This document shows, piece after piece, positions 14,232 through 26,200 of a stretch of 64,000 nucleotides of DNA. The notes under the pieces are model-generated. The model was not told the origin of the DNA. It ran no database searches and worked only from the letters and a program-made list of their open reading frames with translations. The translations under genes and the position numbers were made by a program. Each line of letters starts with the position of its first letter. Within the stretch, counting starts at the first letter, position 1. Source of the DNA: Misgurnus anguillicaudatus (Eukaryota > Chordata > Actinopteri > Cypriniformes > Cobitidae); contig NC_073358.2 of the NCBI RefSeq assembly GCF_027580225.2, positions 32,390,501 to 32,454,500 on the forward strand, in the 5' to 3' direction.

Positions 14232-14733
14232 TGTCACGGTAGGAAAATCCATTGTTTTCCTCCGGGTCATGTTTGTATGTGTGTGTTGTTCACTTACCCT
14301 GCCATGTGCTCGTTAGAGCAATCCCTGTCACCTGTGTGTTGATTGTCTCGCTCCAGCTGTTCATCATTACATCATCTCCATATATACTCACCTGACTTTC
14401 TGTTCCCTGCCAGATTCTATTGTTTGCTCAGTCTCCGTGTTGCTTGGTTGTTCCCTGTGCTTTGGATTACGTGTTTCAGTTTGGATGTGTATTGTCGTCG
14501 TCGTCTTCGTGTGGATGTTCCGTGTCAGTCTGGATTTCACCACTGCTCACCACTCCACCAACGTCGCACTCAAAGCACCAACTTCCACCGTAGTCATCGT
14601 CTCCATTGCCATCAACAACACCGGACTGGATTACTTCCGCATTGACATTGAATACTCTCTCTCTGTTTATATTTAATAAACATTGTTCTATTTTTACACC
14701 TGCGCTTGCTTCCGTCTCTTACAAGTCATTACA
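14232..14733 (+). repeat. 3' LTR
   Basis: A 502 bp copy of the 5' LTR, same length and termini, followed by the target duplication ATATG at 14734-14738. Confidence 0.95.
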
Positions 14734-14738
14734 ATATG

Positions 14739-16849
14739 GGGCTCAGAATGGCGAAGGTCCATAAGCAAATACATCCATCATTAACATAATCCAAACAACA
14801 GCCAAGTTTTTTTTTGGTAGTTTGGAAAAAAGGACATGAAAAAGATATACTACATCCTCTAGTTCTCTCAAGATTAGTTTAAAGCAGCTGTTTTCACAAT
14901 CTCGTATGCCTTGACAAGTCATTATAATTCCAAGATCATTGGCGAATGCTAAGAAGAGGCCCATATTTGATATATTGCTGCAGACAAACCCAAAATTTAT
15001 AGACAATTTCTCTAATCTTGCCACTTAGTTTTACCTCTTTATACTATTTCAATATAAGGCTTTCATTAGCAGTTCTGTTTAGTAGATCTACTCTAAACAT
15101 CTCTTTCAGTAGTGGCTCACGGGCACATGAGCTTTCTCCCCCGTTGATCATGTGAGCACAGGAAACATAAACCTCTTCCTTGGGGACCCGGTTGCTTCTG
15201 TTTAAAAACCACATGTTGCCCCATCTCATCCTTGCCCTTTTGGGGTGGCTCTCTTGATGTACACAGCAAAATAATGCCAAAGGTCTGCCTAAAATCCAAT
15301 GGTTAAATAAAACCTGTGTGTATGCTAAACTATAAAAAATGCAGCATTTTTGTCAAATCAACGTTGAATCAACATATTTTAGTTACTTTAGGTTAAAAAC
15401 ATTGACTTGTGATAAGTTGACATAACTTAGAAAAACAAGTAAAAATAGTTTAACTTAATTTGTTAAATATATATGTTGATATCAATTTTAACAGTGTATA
15501 TATAGTCAAAAACTTAGTAGGTTCAATTGACTTGCATAACTTATTGGATTTAACTTTTTTTACAGTGTAGTTTTATGGTTTTATTGGGATGTCAGACACA
15601 AGTCTTCACTGTAAGCCCGGTTAAGTTGAGTTTACTTTAAAAAATGAAGGTAACTCGTTGCCCTAAAAAATTTAAGTAATCATTACTTAAAAACTTTAAG
15701 TTTACTTAAACATACACTGTGAAAAAATGATTCATTGAATGTACTCAATTTTTTTAAGGTAAGTGGTTGCAATCAATTTATTTAAGCTACATTTAAACAA
15801 AAAAGATTAGTAAAGTAAAATAAAATATAAAACTTTTGTTTAAATGTAGCTTAAATAAGTTGATTGCAACCACTTACCTTAAAAAATTGAGTAAATTCAA
15901 TTAATATTTTTTTTCAGTTTATAAGTTGTTCTAACAACAATTTTAAGTTGAATAGACTTAATGTTTTAATTTCTTCCAATACAGTATTCCTGCATTCTTA
16001 ACCCGGATTGGTTGACATTACTAGAAATTTGTGAGGAAACCCGTTGCATATAACTTTAGTTTTTATTACTTTATATTGATGTTATAAATGGTATTATAAC
16101 ACAAAATTAATGACTGACTTTAAGTCAATCATTGAATAAACGTGATTCTCCACAGAAAATACATTGTCAGTTATGTGGAGAGAAATACAATAAAGTGTTC
16201 TGAACAGGGTTCATGTACGGAAACACTGATCACCTGAACGGTGACTTCACAAAATTATAATTTATAACAAAACAACATCAATAATATAAGAGCTTGAACT
16301 TATATGACATTTTATTAACAAATATTTGAGTAGCGAAAGTTCTTATCAGTTTGTATTCTTTGAAAAAGCAGATAATAATAAAAAAATATTCAGGCGTAAA
16401 GGATTATGGGTATTCCTCACAACATGAACTAATAATTGAAGTAATTAAGTTCACTTTACTTGAATGTTTAGTTTAATGGATTTTGTAAGCTTAAAAGTTT
16501 AATCAACTGAACTTTTTAAGCTTTGGCTTCAAAACAGAAAATATTAAGTGATGTTTACTTGATTGTTTAAGTAAAGACAATATCTGCATTAACAGTGTTG
16601 GAGAGCATCTTAAGAAAGTATCTTTGTAAGGTCGAAGTCACAGAAGTAAGGAGCAGCCTGGTTGTGCCTACATCTGGTGGCCTGAAGTTTTCCAACACTA
16701 ATGCATGGGGGGAAATTCTGCTGCCCCCTCGACGGCCTTTTCCAAAGCCTAACCAAAACAGTATGTCTGGAAACAGCCCAGACACTCTTTCTGGGGCAGA
16801 GTAAAAGAAGGAGGAGGGGGAGGAGTTTTTCCCCCAACACCGATCCAAC
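14739..16849. other. Spacer between LTR element and tmem119, repeat-derived
   Basis: No gene is visible. About 15300-16560 is rich in CACTGTAAAAA-type MITE pieces and TTAAGTTTA-like AT-rich repeats. A clear fold-back lies at about 15742-15893, whose arms (CTCAATTTTTTTAAGGTAAG and its complement, then AAGTGGTTGCAATCAA) pair almost perfectly. Open frames of 60-105 codons here show no family resemblance and overlap on both strands. Confidence 0.55.
15742..15893. repeat. Fold-back MITE, about 60-bp arms
   Basis: The left arm at about 15742-15800 and the right arm at about 15831-15893 are inverted copies containing AAGTGGTTGCAATCAA / TTGATTGCAACCACTT and AAGCTACATTTAAAC / GTTTAAATGTAGCTT. ACACTGTGAAAAAA just upstream suggests the same TA-flanked MITE superfamily as 18088-18329. 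Confidence 0.65.
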
Positions 16850-16982
16850 TGTTCTTCATCATGCAGCCTGTAACAACAGAACATACAGCTGGAGACGAGG
16901 AATGAGCTGAAGACTTTTTCTGGTAGATCTTCTGTAGGTTTTCCAAGTGAGGCATGTTTTAGGACTTAAGCTCTTGCAGAAC
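16850..16982 (+). other. tmem119: Candidate tmem119 5' non-coding exon and promoter
   Basis: This GC-richer stretch ends in a strong splice donor (AAC then GTAAGT at 16983). The coding exon of tmem119 has an acceptor (CCACCAG) at 18908, only 15 bp before its ATG, so an upstream untranslated exon must exist. This is the best donor candidate nearby. Upstream purine-rich sequence (16795-16830) could be promoter. The assignment is inference. Confidence 0.35.
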
Positions 16983-18087
16983 GTAAGTATGGATTCAAAA
17001 TACTAGACTTCTTTGGTTTGTCTTTATTTTAGTAATAATTTGCCTGAGTAATGATATACAGATGAATTACACCAAAGGAATGTGTGGCTTTATACAGTCA
17101 AGATGCGACTTCGTAACTAACAAAGGATCTGTTTGAAACTCTTCTGCAACTGCTTATGAGTTTAGTAACAAAGTAAAAATCCAGAACACTCACAGTTGAT
17201 TTTGGCAAAGTTGACCATTGCATGCTTTAAAGTCACAGAGATCCACATAAAAGGAAGTTAATGTACTGTGGTGCTTTGTGTACTGTTAAAATGCTTTGAT
17301 GCATGAGACCACAGTGATAAGAAGAAATACTGAAGGTATGTGTATTGTAAGTTAAAGTGTGAGACGCCATATGAGCCTGATTCTGTTTCCATTGTGCACT
17401 ACTTGCCCAGTGATGATTATGGTTGTCAGCTTGAGCACAGATGGCACAGAGAGACCTCTGGTTACACAGTGGAAAGATCATTGTTTATGAAATGATTATT
17501 TTGCCATCATTTTTCCTTAAATGCTTGAGTAGCCAGTCTAGGTTTAGCAGCTGTCTTTTGTCAAAACTTTCTTCCAACTAAAGTCAATTTGTCCTACTTT
17601 ATATCACATGAAGGACAAAAGAGAACATGTCGCGCTGATGTAAGATGCTGATATCACTTATTTTAATGTTATTTTAACTAAAAGATTATTCCTTTTGATA
17701 CTTGATGTGTGACTGCAGTAACTAAGAACTTTAATACAATAAAATGCGTGGCACTTTGAATCCAGCATGCATCACAAGATTCTTATTAAAGGGGTCATAT
17801 TATAAGATTTTTTTAAGATGTAAAATAAGTATTTGGTATTTGGTGATGTAGAGAAACATTTCCATTGTTGAATAGAATTTGCCTATTTAACTATTATATA
17901 AAAGTAGCTGGGTCTGTTTACTGGCTTCAAAATGCACTAAAAGTTTCAATCCATGGATTAATAAAATATAAATATACACAAATCCTACATTTGGTTTAAA
18001 TTAACCTAGAAAATTTTCATATTTGATCCAACCATGGTTGGGTTTGTCCATATTTTATTCAAGCACTGTCAGAAAAAATGGTTCCTA

Positions 18088-18329
18088 CACTGTAAAAAAA
18101 TACTTTGCTGCCTTAAATTGTTTTGTTAAATCAACTTGGATTTACAAGTCATTTCAACTTACCATTATTTATCTTGACTAGAGATGAGTTGTTATAGCTA
18201 CAGGTGAGTTGTTATTATAACATATAAAATGTGACTTTTCTCAACTATATTTTATAAGTTGTGACATGACTTTTAAATGTGAGTTGATTTAACAAAAGAA
18301 TTTAAGGCAGCAAAGCATTTTTTACAGTG
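18088..18329. mobile_element. TA-flanked palindromic MITE (CACTGTAAAAA termini)
   Basis: CACTGTAAAAAAATACTTTG at the left and CAAAGCATTTTTTACAGTG at the right are inverted, with TA on both outer sides (18086-18087, 18330-18331). This fits a Tc1/mariner-type non-autonomous element. The arms continue inwards through GCTGCCTTAAATT and TTAAATCAACT. Confidence 0.75.
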
Positions 18330-18331
18330 TA

Positions 18332-18770
18332 CACTGTAAAAAAATTGCAGAATTTGTTTGTCAAATCTACACATATTTGTATGTTATTTTAACTTAAAAA
18401 ATTAAGTTAAACAATTTCAACTTGATTTTTTAAGTTAGGTCAACGTTTTAAAGCCAAAACTTAAAATAGTTGGTTAAATTGACTTTAAAAATGTCTGGGT
18501 TATTATCGACCCACAATGAGCAAACATTGGACAGAACACCGCTGTGTCAAAATTGACCCGATGCTGGGTTGTTTTAACCCAACTGCTGGGTTATTATAAA
18601 CCATGGTTGCATAACAACAACCCAACATTGGGTCATTTTTAACCCAGCATGGGGTAATATCCAACCCAGCATGTGCTCCGTCCAACATTTACCCACCACG
18701 GGTCAAAAATAACCCAGACATCCCCAAAGTCAATGTTGTTTTAACTTCGTGCTGCATGTTTTTTTTACAG
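18332..18770. mobile_element. Second CACTGTAAAAA MITE, hosting a nested TGTCTGGGTTA element
   Basis: It starts CACTGTAAAAAAATTGCAG directly after the previous element and ends CATGTTTTTTTTACAG. Within it, about 18492-18720, lies another inverted-repeat element with termini TGTCTGGGTTATT and AATAACCCAGACA, containing several AACCCAGC/GCTGGGTT motifs. Both sit just upstream of the tmem119 coding exon. Confidence 0.6.
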
Positions 18771-18923
18771 AGAGCTGTCACTGGGGCAGTACCCTTTCAA
18801 AAAGCACATAAAAGTTCATATAAGTACATATTGGTGTTAAATGTATACATATTTGGATAATTTACCTATGCACGAATTTAAAATAATTCTTGGTTATTTT
18901 TCCACCAGGTATTCAGTCATAGG

Positions 18924-19796
18924 ATGGACCACTCGGCTCTCTGCTGCCTCATTGGCTTGTCCATCATTCTGCTTAACAGCAGCGTCACTAAAGCCACCCC
19001 AGTCATTTTCAATGACTCTTTGGAAAGCAGTGGGCAATCGGATTCTGGTAGCATAGAACTGTCCCTCTCACCCAGCATTACTTCCTTTCGGAATGAGTCT
19101 GCTCAGTCCTCTGTCGATGAAGAAAAACACAACAAGACCTTATTGAATCAAATGGTGGACTTCTTGCAAGAGAATCTCCTTCTCATTGTTGTCATTACCA
19201 CATTACTACTAATCTTTTTCATCATCATCTGCTCAGCTGCAATTTTGAGCCGCAGACGCAAAGTCAGCGCGTACTACCCTTGCGCTTTCCCCTCTAAGAT
19301 GTATGTCGATGAGAGGGACAAGACTGGAGGAGCGAAGTTATTCAATGAAGTCCCTGAGAACGCCAATGCTGGCGCCACCGAGGAGCCATTGAATTCAGCC
19401 AAGCAGCTTCAGGAGGACATCATGTTGGCTACCAAGAACCTACGAACTCCTGTTAAGACGCCATGGAGAGAGAAAAATGAAACCATTGAAGATGAAAAAC
19501 CTAAAGTTGATGAGGAAAGTCCTCAGGGTGAAAGGAGTGAAGAGGACAACTCGGTTTTGCAGAAGGGGAAAACTACACACGAGTCTCTTGTTGAGGATTC
19601 TGCGGAAAACAGAAACCCCAGCGGGTCCCAAGACAGTGTTCCTGTTTCTGACATGGAAAAAAATGACCCTTCTGAGTCCGGGCCCCCTGAGGAGAGCAAA
19701 CATCCATCTGGGCCTGAGATTCAAGAGGACATGAACAAACAGGAAGTTGTTACTTCAGGCACATCAGTTATCATTGAAGAGAAAACAGCATTTTAG
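18924..19796 (+). CDS. tmem119: Transmembrane protein 119
   Basis: A 290-residue type I membrane protein encoded in one coding exon, as in mammalian TMEM119 (283 aa in human). The N-terminal signal peptide is about residues 1-24 (hydrophobic LIGLSIILL). A serine-rich ectodomain with N-glycosylation sequons follows, then one membrane span at about 85-108 (LLLIVVITTLLLIFFIIICS). The cytoplasmic SAYYPCAFPSKMYVDERDKTGG and the SAKQLQEDIMLATKNLRTP block are family hallmarks; the tail is acidic and low-complexity. The protein is known in mammals as an osteoblast-differentiation factor and microglial marker; the role in fish is less clear. The start ATG is 15 bp inside the exon after the CCACCAG acceptor (18902-18908). 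Its neighbours coro1c and iscu match the mammalian locus. Confidence 0.92.
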   Translation: MDHSALCCLIGLSIILLNSSVTKATPVIFNDSLESSGQSDSGSIELSLSPSITSFRNESAQSSVDEEKHNKTLLNQMVDFLQENLLLIVVITTLLLIFFIIICSAAILSRRRKVSAYYPCAFPSKMYVDERDKTGGAKLFNEVPENANAGATEEPLNSAKQLQEDIMLATKNLRTPVKTPWREKNETIEDEKPKVDEESPQGERSEEDNSVLQKGKTTHESLVEDSAENRNPSGSQDSVPVSDMEKNDPSESGPPEESKHPSGPEIQEDMNKQEVVTSGTSVIIEEKTAF

Positions 19797-20490
19797 TGTG
19801 ACATGTTTAAAGTATTAGACATATTTACAGATAAACACAGACCAAAGTTTGTTTGGACACGTTGTATTTGCTCTAATAAGGACATTTTTGTGTTTCATTG
19901 AAGTCAACTTATCTGAAGAAAAGCGATGGCTTTAGTTTTATGGCTGTGTACTATGATGCACATATAAATGTCAACTATTTTAAATAGCCATTTTTACTCA
20001 TTTACTTTAGTTTAACAGAAAACTGCAATATAAACGGATGCCTGTAAGGCAAGACTGTGATATAAAAAAAATGCATTTTAAGTTTTGTGTGTGCCAAATC
20101 TCTTTTCAAACCATCAGCAGAAATGGTCTTAATACTTCTAGATTGTTCACTTCTCCTTTATTAGTGATGACATGTATAAATACCGAGAAGCATAATTTAA
20201 TTGTTTTATTTGATTGACTTATTTTGAATGTATTTTATATATTAATATTTTAATATCTGAATGCTGTTATTTGAAAATTGGCAGGAGTAAATAACAGTTC
20301 CCATTCGATTAGAAATGTATATACAAACAAAATTTTTGACTATAACATTTTTCTTGATTATTTTCTGTTGCTAATGTACAGACAATGTTGTTGCTATTCT
20401 CTGTCTGCTAAAACTGGACACTTGACCTCGAAATGCAATGCAAATATAAACACAGAAGCACACATGCAAAAAATAAAGCAAACTCCGATT
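19797..20490 (+). other. tmem119: tmem119 3' UTR and poly(A) signal
   Basis: AT-rich non-coding sequence follows the TAG stop (19794-19796); the first good poly(A) hexamer with flanking support is AATAAA at 20472-20477. The remaining 20490-21060 up to the iscu 3' end shows no gene and no well-defined repeat. Confidence 0.55.
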
Positions 20491-21059
20491 CAGGAGTTGA
20501 GTCATAGACATGCTTCTCTGTGAGTCAGGTTATTGTTTACGTATTCAGCCTCTAAATATTTCCTTTCAAGGTCCAGAGGTGAAATTCAGCTTCGGCAGCT
20601 GAAGGCCGCCTAGCTTTATGCCACTTTTAAACAGTTTAGTCTGAGGTCAGATAATCTCAACGTGGTTTTTATAATGATAAATACTTTCAGTGTTCTTAAT
20701 AGCCTAATGGAAATTATAAACATTCTAAATCTGTGAAAATGTATAAAAAATAAATATAAAATAAATAATTTAAATATTTTGAATCACCAGGATAACAACA
20801 GCTAACAGGATTTTTCTAAAGTTTAGAAAAATCAAAAAATGAGTTATTCATACAGTACCTTTACCATAATCTCATAATTTCAATCGTTACAAGCAACCAC
20901 ATTTTGCACTAGCTTTAAATGCTTCTGTTTGTGTCAGAAGAACCAAAAATTTTGTTATTTTTTATTTTCAAGTAACTATATACAGGCAAAACAATTTCAT
21001 ATCTGTTTATAGCATGATTATGTTTTATTAATCAATGCCCACATACTTGAGATGTACAC

Positions 21060-21295
21060 ATGCTTTATTGTTTAAATATGTAAGTTCATAAAAGTTAATG
21101 GCATTAAAAAACAATAATGTAATCACCTAAACAACATTCTCCATTATTTAAACTAAATAAAAAACAACATACTGTATGTTTCTGCACATTTAACTAGCAA
21201 GTTAAACCATTTGAAACATAAATTGTGCGTTTAAAAGACAGGCTACAGTGCAGGGGTTGGAGAGTTTTGTTCTAAACTTATACCAACAGCGCCTC
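21060..21295 (-). other. iscu: iscu 3' UTR with likely poly(A) signal
   Basis: Downstream of the TAG stop on the minus strand, the sequence is unremarkable AT-rich DNA. The plus-strand TTTATT at 21064-21069 is an AATAAA on the minus strand and would end a 3' UTR of about 230 nt. Confidence 0.45.
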
Positions 21296-23184
21296 CTAGA
21301 CATTGGCTACAACAGCCTTCTCGCCCTCTTCACCTTCCTGTTTCAGACGGTAGTCTGCCAAAGCTGCTTTGATGGCATCCTCTGCCAACACTGCAAAGCA
21401 CAAAGAGATCTTAGTCAGAAAATAATACTTTCTTTGAATGTGATTTGTATTAATATAAAAAATATCAGGTTAAATGAAATCCTACTTGAGCAATGCAGTT
21501 TAACTGGTGGAAGGCTAAGCTCCTTAGCAATCTCTGTGTTTTTTATCTTCAGCGCCTCATCAACCTACACAGAAAATCAATCAAAGAGATTTTTATATTG
21601 AATACTAAAACTTTATCTATAGGGGAAAGTGGGGTGAGTTGTGCCAGTTTTTATTCAAAGCGACTTTAAAGTGCCTTGACTGCCTTCAACTTAAGGATGT
21701 ACATATATTTCAGGATGTGGTGCATCCCTGAGAATAATAACTTTGGATCTGAAATAAATTGTTTCAGAAATATAGCTTTTAGGAAGAATAAGTTAGGTTA
21801 AATTGTGCCGGTGATTTCTGAAGTAAAACAGAAAATTTTAATAGTATGAACTGTAATGCTATATTAAAGCAAGATGAATTCAATACACAATTACTCTTTT
21901 AAGGTTTATCTAGATATTGTCACTCTATTAAACTGTTGGAATAAGTCATATTTGTAGATTTTGGAAAAACACAACTTAAATACACAATATATGATATTTC
22001 TGAATCATTTCAGGCAAAAAGGCTTTGGCAATAGATGCCTGTTGACATACATAGAACGCTGTCTGTCAATTATGTAATATATAATAAAAGCATCCTATTG
22101 TGACTTGAACACCTAAAAACTTAATACAATTTTTCTTTAATAACATAGTGAAACTCAAAAGTGAAATCAGTGTTGGCTAAATTTAAACAAATGGCAGGTA
22201 GCCTGCTAAAGCACTAAAACGTGTGAAATATTTTCAAACCTGTCTATAATTGTTCAGACATTACAATCAAAAAAACTTAATCATAGAAATTTTACTTTGA
22301 AAGGATTTTTTTTCTTGCTAAAATGTGCTTACCTCTCATGCCATGTGTCTCTCTTTTTTTAAAGGTGCAGTGTGTATTTTTTAGAAGGATCTCTTGAAAG
22401 AAATGCAAAATAATATACAAAACTATATTATCAGTGCTGTATAAAGACCTTTTAAAATGAACCATTATGTTTTTATAAGCTTAGAATGAGACGTTTTTAT
22501 CTACATACATCGAGGGTCCCCTTACATGGAAGTCGCCATTTTTGTGCCGCCATGTTTCTACGGAAGCCCTTAACGGACAAACCTTTTCCCTAAGTTGTCT
22601 CCAATCATGAAATGTTTGTCCAGTGGTGGCTATAGTAGCTTCTTTATGCATTTCAAAAGCAGAGGTGAAAAGTAACGAATTACATTTACTCACGTTACTG
22701 TAATTGAGTAGTTTTTTTGTGTATTTTTACTTTTTTGAGTAGTTTTTAAAATCTGTACTTTTACTTTTACTTAAGTATGTTTTATTTAAAGTATTGTACT
22801 TCGCTACATTTTAAATCATATCCGTTACTGAGTAAAAAAATATTTTAAAAAGCAAAGTAATAAAGACGCGCAACGGATGTAAATGGGCGGGGCCCGGGGA
22901 ACGCGCAAAAAGAACCATGGAGACGGACGAGACAGGCGCGCGCTAATGAAGACCCGCCTCAGTTCAAATCTTATGAAAGAAACCCCTGGTCATATTTAAG
23001 CGACCACTTTCCACTGACGCGATGCGAGTGTTTCATTTCTATGAAAGGTAGGATTCATGCTCTTAAGTACGAAATTGCACGACGCGTTTTTAATACCATG
23101 CGCATTACCTTCCGAGGTCTAGCAGCTTCGCGTCAAGTAAAACAGAACTTCAAAACGTCTTCGAGAATGCGCAAGTCATAAGAC

Positions 23185-23217
<33 letters not shown>

Positions 23218-26200
23218 CAAGCAAGAGAGAGAGCACGCGCGTGAGAGAGAGAAGAATAAAGGTCATCAGGTACCCAGGTCAGGGAAGTAAGAAGATAATG
23301 AACGTGTCAAATATATATAGACATGGCACTTATCTCATTATATGCTCATTTAAACTAGATATATAGTTTAATAAAATAATGTATGTTACCAGCAATACAT
23401 CAATTACAACCTTGCTATAGTGATTGTATTTACAAGCTGCGGACCACCTTCAAAAGTGCATAACTCACATGTAAAAATCATTAAACAATTCCATAAATGT
23501 TTCTTACTTTAAAAAAGCTTTTTATTTTATTAACTTTTTGTTATTGCACTTTAATTGTAAAGATGTTCCTACAATTAAAAACAACTAGTTTGAGATTTAT
23601 ATTCCTTTGTCGTTTTTGAACTATACTAGAATCCTCCACCTCTTCCCGCTGTAAAAAAAGTAACTTTTACTCTGAGTAAAGTTAAAATGACTTACTTTTT
23701 ACTTTTACTTGAGTAGATTTTTAGACAAGTAACTTTACTTTTACTTAAGTAAAATATTATTAAAGTAACTTTACTTTTACTTGAGTACAATATTTTAGTA
23801 CTTTTTCCACCTCTGTTCAAAAGTGAGGGTTGGACAGTGGACAGAGCAGTTGGTTGCAATTCGCAACCTCGCCACTAGATGTGGCTAATATTTACACACT
23901 GCACCTTTAAAGGATGAGTAATATTGATGGCTTTTCAAAATTATGTGGTCACATGACCAATTTCTTCTATGGTTTTCCCAGAAACAAGGGGTGGAACTAC
24001 TTCCCCCCTGGCACAAATCACCCCACTCTTCCCTACTCTGTAAGAGTAAAAACATGTAGTGCTATTTATGTTCAAAATAAATAAATATGACAATTTTTGC
24101 TTACAGATTTGCCTTTTACCCACTCAGTGGCCAAAGAACTGGAAGCAATAGCGGAACCACAGCCAAAGGTTTTGAACTTGGCATCCACAATCTTCCCATT
24201 TTCATCCACCTCAATCTAGGGAAAAAAACAAACAGCCTTACTTTAATATATCACATGAATGTATACGACAACTGAGTGAAGGGAGGTTTTAAAGAGGTCA
24301 TATGTTTAAGTGCTATAATTGCCCTTACGAAAGTTAACCATGCGGTTTTATTATGGTAAAAGTGTTGTAACCACGTTTTTTGTGTATTGATTACTATCAG
24401 CAAAACCATAGTATTACTACACTAACCATGGTTATCTATGGTTTTTAAAAACCATGTTTGTCAAAACCGTGATTATTTTTTACTACAGTAACCATGTTTT
24501 TTTTAACTGTAGTAAAACCATGGTTAATTTTCCTAAGGAGGGTCTTCAATGCATCTATTTACCTAGAAAATGTAAAAAGAACAACCTAGTAACTTTGTTT
24601 TAGAAAAAACATTCTCTGCACGCATGTGAAAAAATAGCAAAAAAAGCCAAAAATAATTTGGCTCCATTGGGATGTCAAAAGGGCACTCATTATAATAATA
24701 CTGCCCCTTAAAGGGATAGTTCACTTTAAAAAGAAAATTATGTCTTCATTTACTCATCCTCATGTTGTTCTAAGCCTGTCTCAATTTCTTTTTTCTGATG
24801 AGCACGGAAGGAGATGTTTTGAGAAATGATGGTAAACACACAGCAGTAAGTGACCGACTTCCATAGAATAAAAAATATGATGGAGTTTAATGGGTACCGT
24901 CAACTATACTTACCATCATTTATCAAAATATTTTCTTAGTCATTTACCACAATACTTCCAAAATATTTTTTCCTACTATGGAAATCAATGGTCACCCACC
25001 GCCGTGTTTACCATCATTTCCCAAAACATCCTTTTTTGTGTTCATCAGAAAATATAATCATACAGGTTTAGAACAACATGACGATGAGCAAACGATGACA
25101 GAATTTTATTTTAAAGTGAACTACTATCCCTTTAATCTGCACTATATTCAACCATGGCACTGCCATTTAGTGCAGAGAGAGAGAGGGAGAAAAGTATATT
25201 TGAATGCACAATTGAGTTTCAATAACAACAAACCACCATCATTTGCATTTCATCAGCTCATTTGCATTTTAAAAGACCAACCCAAAAACACCATGTTTTT
25301 GCTCACACCTACAAAGTGGCATGCTATAATAAATGATCTATATTGTATTTTAAGCTAAAACTTCACATATGCACCAAAAATGTATTTTTCATTTTAAAAA
25401 GTCTAACATGTATATTAATTGATAATGATGCAATGGTTGTTGGTTCAAACCTCATAGAAAAAAGTGGAAAAATACTGTGTTTCTCTTATTACCATTGTGA
25501 CTGAACCCTAAACTACCCCTGTAATAGTCTTTACACAATCTAAGACACAAGTCTAGGTAAATGCAATTATAATAATAAATAGTCACATCAAACATTCCTG
25601 CCATGATGATTAATCATTACTTATTTGTTAAAAATGTGGGATTAAAGATATTAGCTTTTTCAGAAGTGATATAAAAATGTAAGGAGAACTGTTTAGTTAA
25701 AGTCGTGCTTTGTGTGCAAGCCAGTCTAACCTGTAGTTTCATCACATCTCCACATGCTGGCGCACCAACCAACCCCGTGCCCACATTCTTGGCATTTTTA
25801 TCCAAAGATCCTACATTTCTTGGATTCTCGTAATGGTCCAGCACCTTTAAAACAAAAAAGGCTTTATGTGTCATGTTAATGCATTTATTAGATATTAAGT
25901 TTATTTAACTAAATTCGGCAGGAGCGTGGCTATGTAATCCAACCAATCAGCACAGAGGTCGTCCCTCACCTCTCTCTTGTGACACTGACATGTGTTTATA
26001 ATTGCAGCATCCCTTATTCACCTCATTGCCTCACTTTCTGCTGGTTTATCTATCCCAGCTAAAAAGGGGGGATTACAATATTCCGAGCTCGGAGCCATCA
26101 GACAGTATATACGCTATATACTTTATTTTTACATGTTGCGAACTCGTGAAATACAGATAAGTTTTAAATATACAGTCATAGGTCTGTGATGTGCTGATGT

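Larger units (their letters stand above)
9421..14733 (+). mobile_element. Ty3/gypsy chromodomain LTR retrotransposon (sushi-like), nearly intact
   Basis: A 5313 bp element flanked by a perfect 5-bp target duplication ATATG (9416-9420 and 14734-14738). It has two 502 bp LTRs starting TGTCACGG and ending TTACA, a primer-site region, gag with zinc knuckle, an aspartic protease, reverse transcriptase, RNase H, integrase and a C-terminal chromodomain, then a purine-rich tract before the 3' LTR. Domain order and the chromodomain place it with chromoviruses related to fish sushi elements. The LTRs differ at about three positions, so the insertion is young. The only obvious lesion is one TGA between the protease and the polymerase. 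It sits between coro1c and tmem119 on the same strand. Confidence 0.95.

Noticed and set aside
13797..14270. 157-codon ORF antisense to the pol 3' end
   Set aside because: Runs opposite to the chromodomain and crosses into the LTR; explained by pol codon bias.
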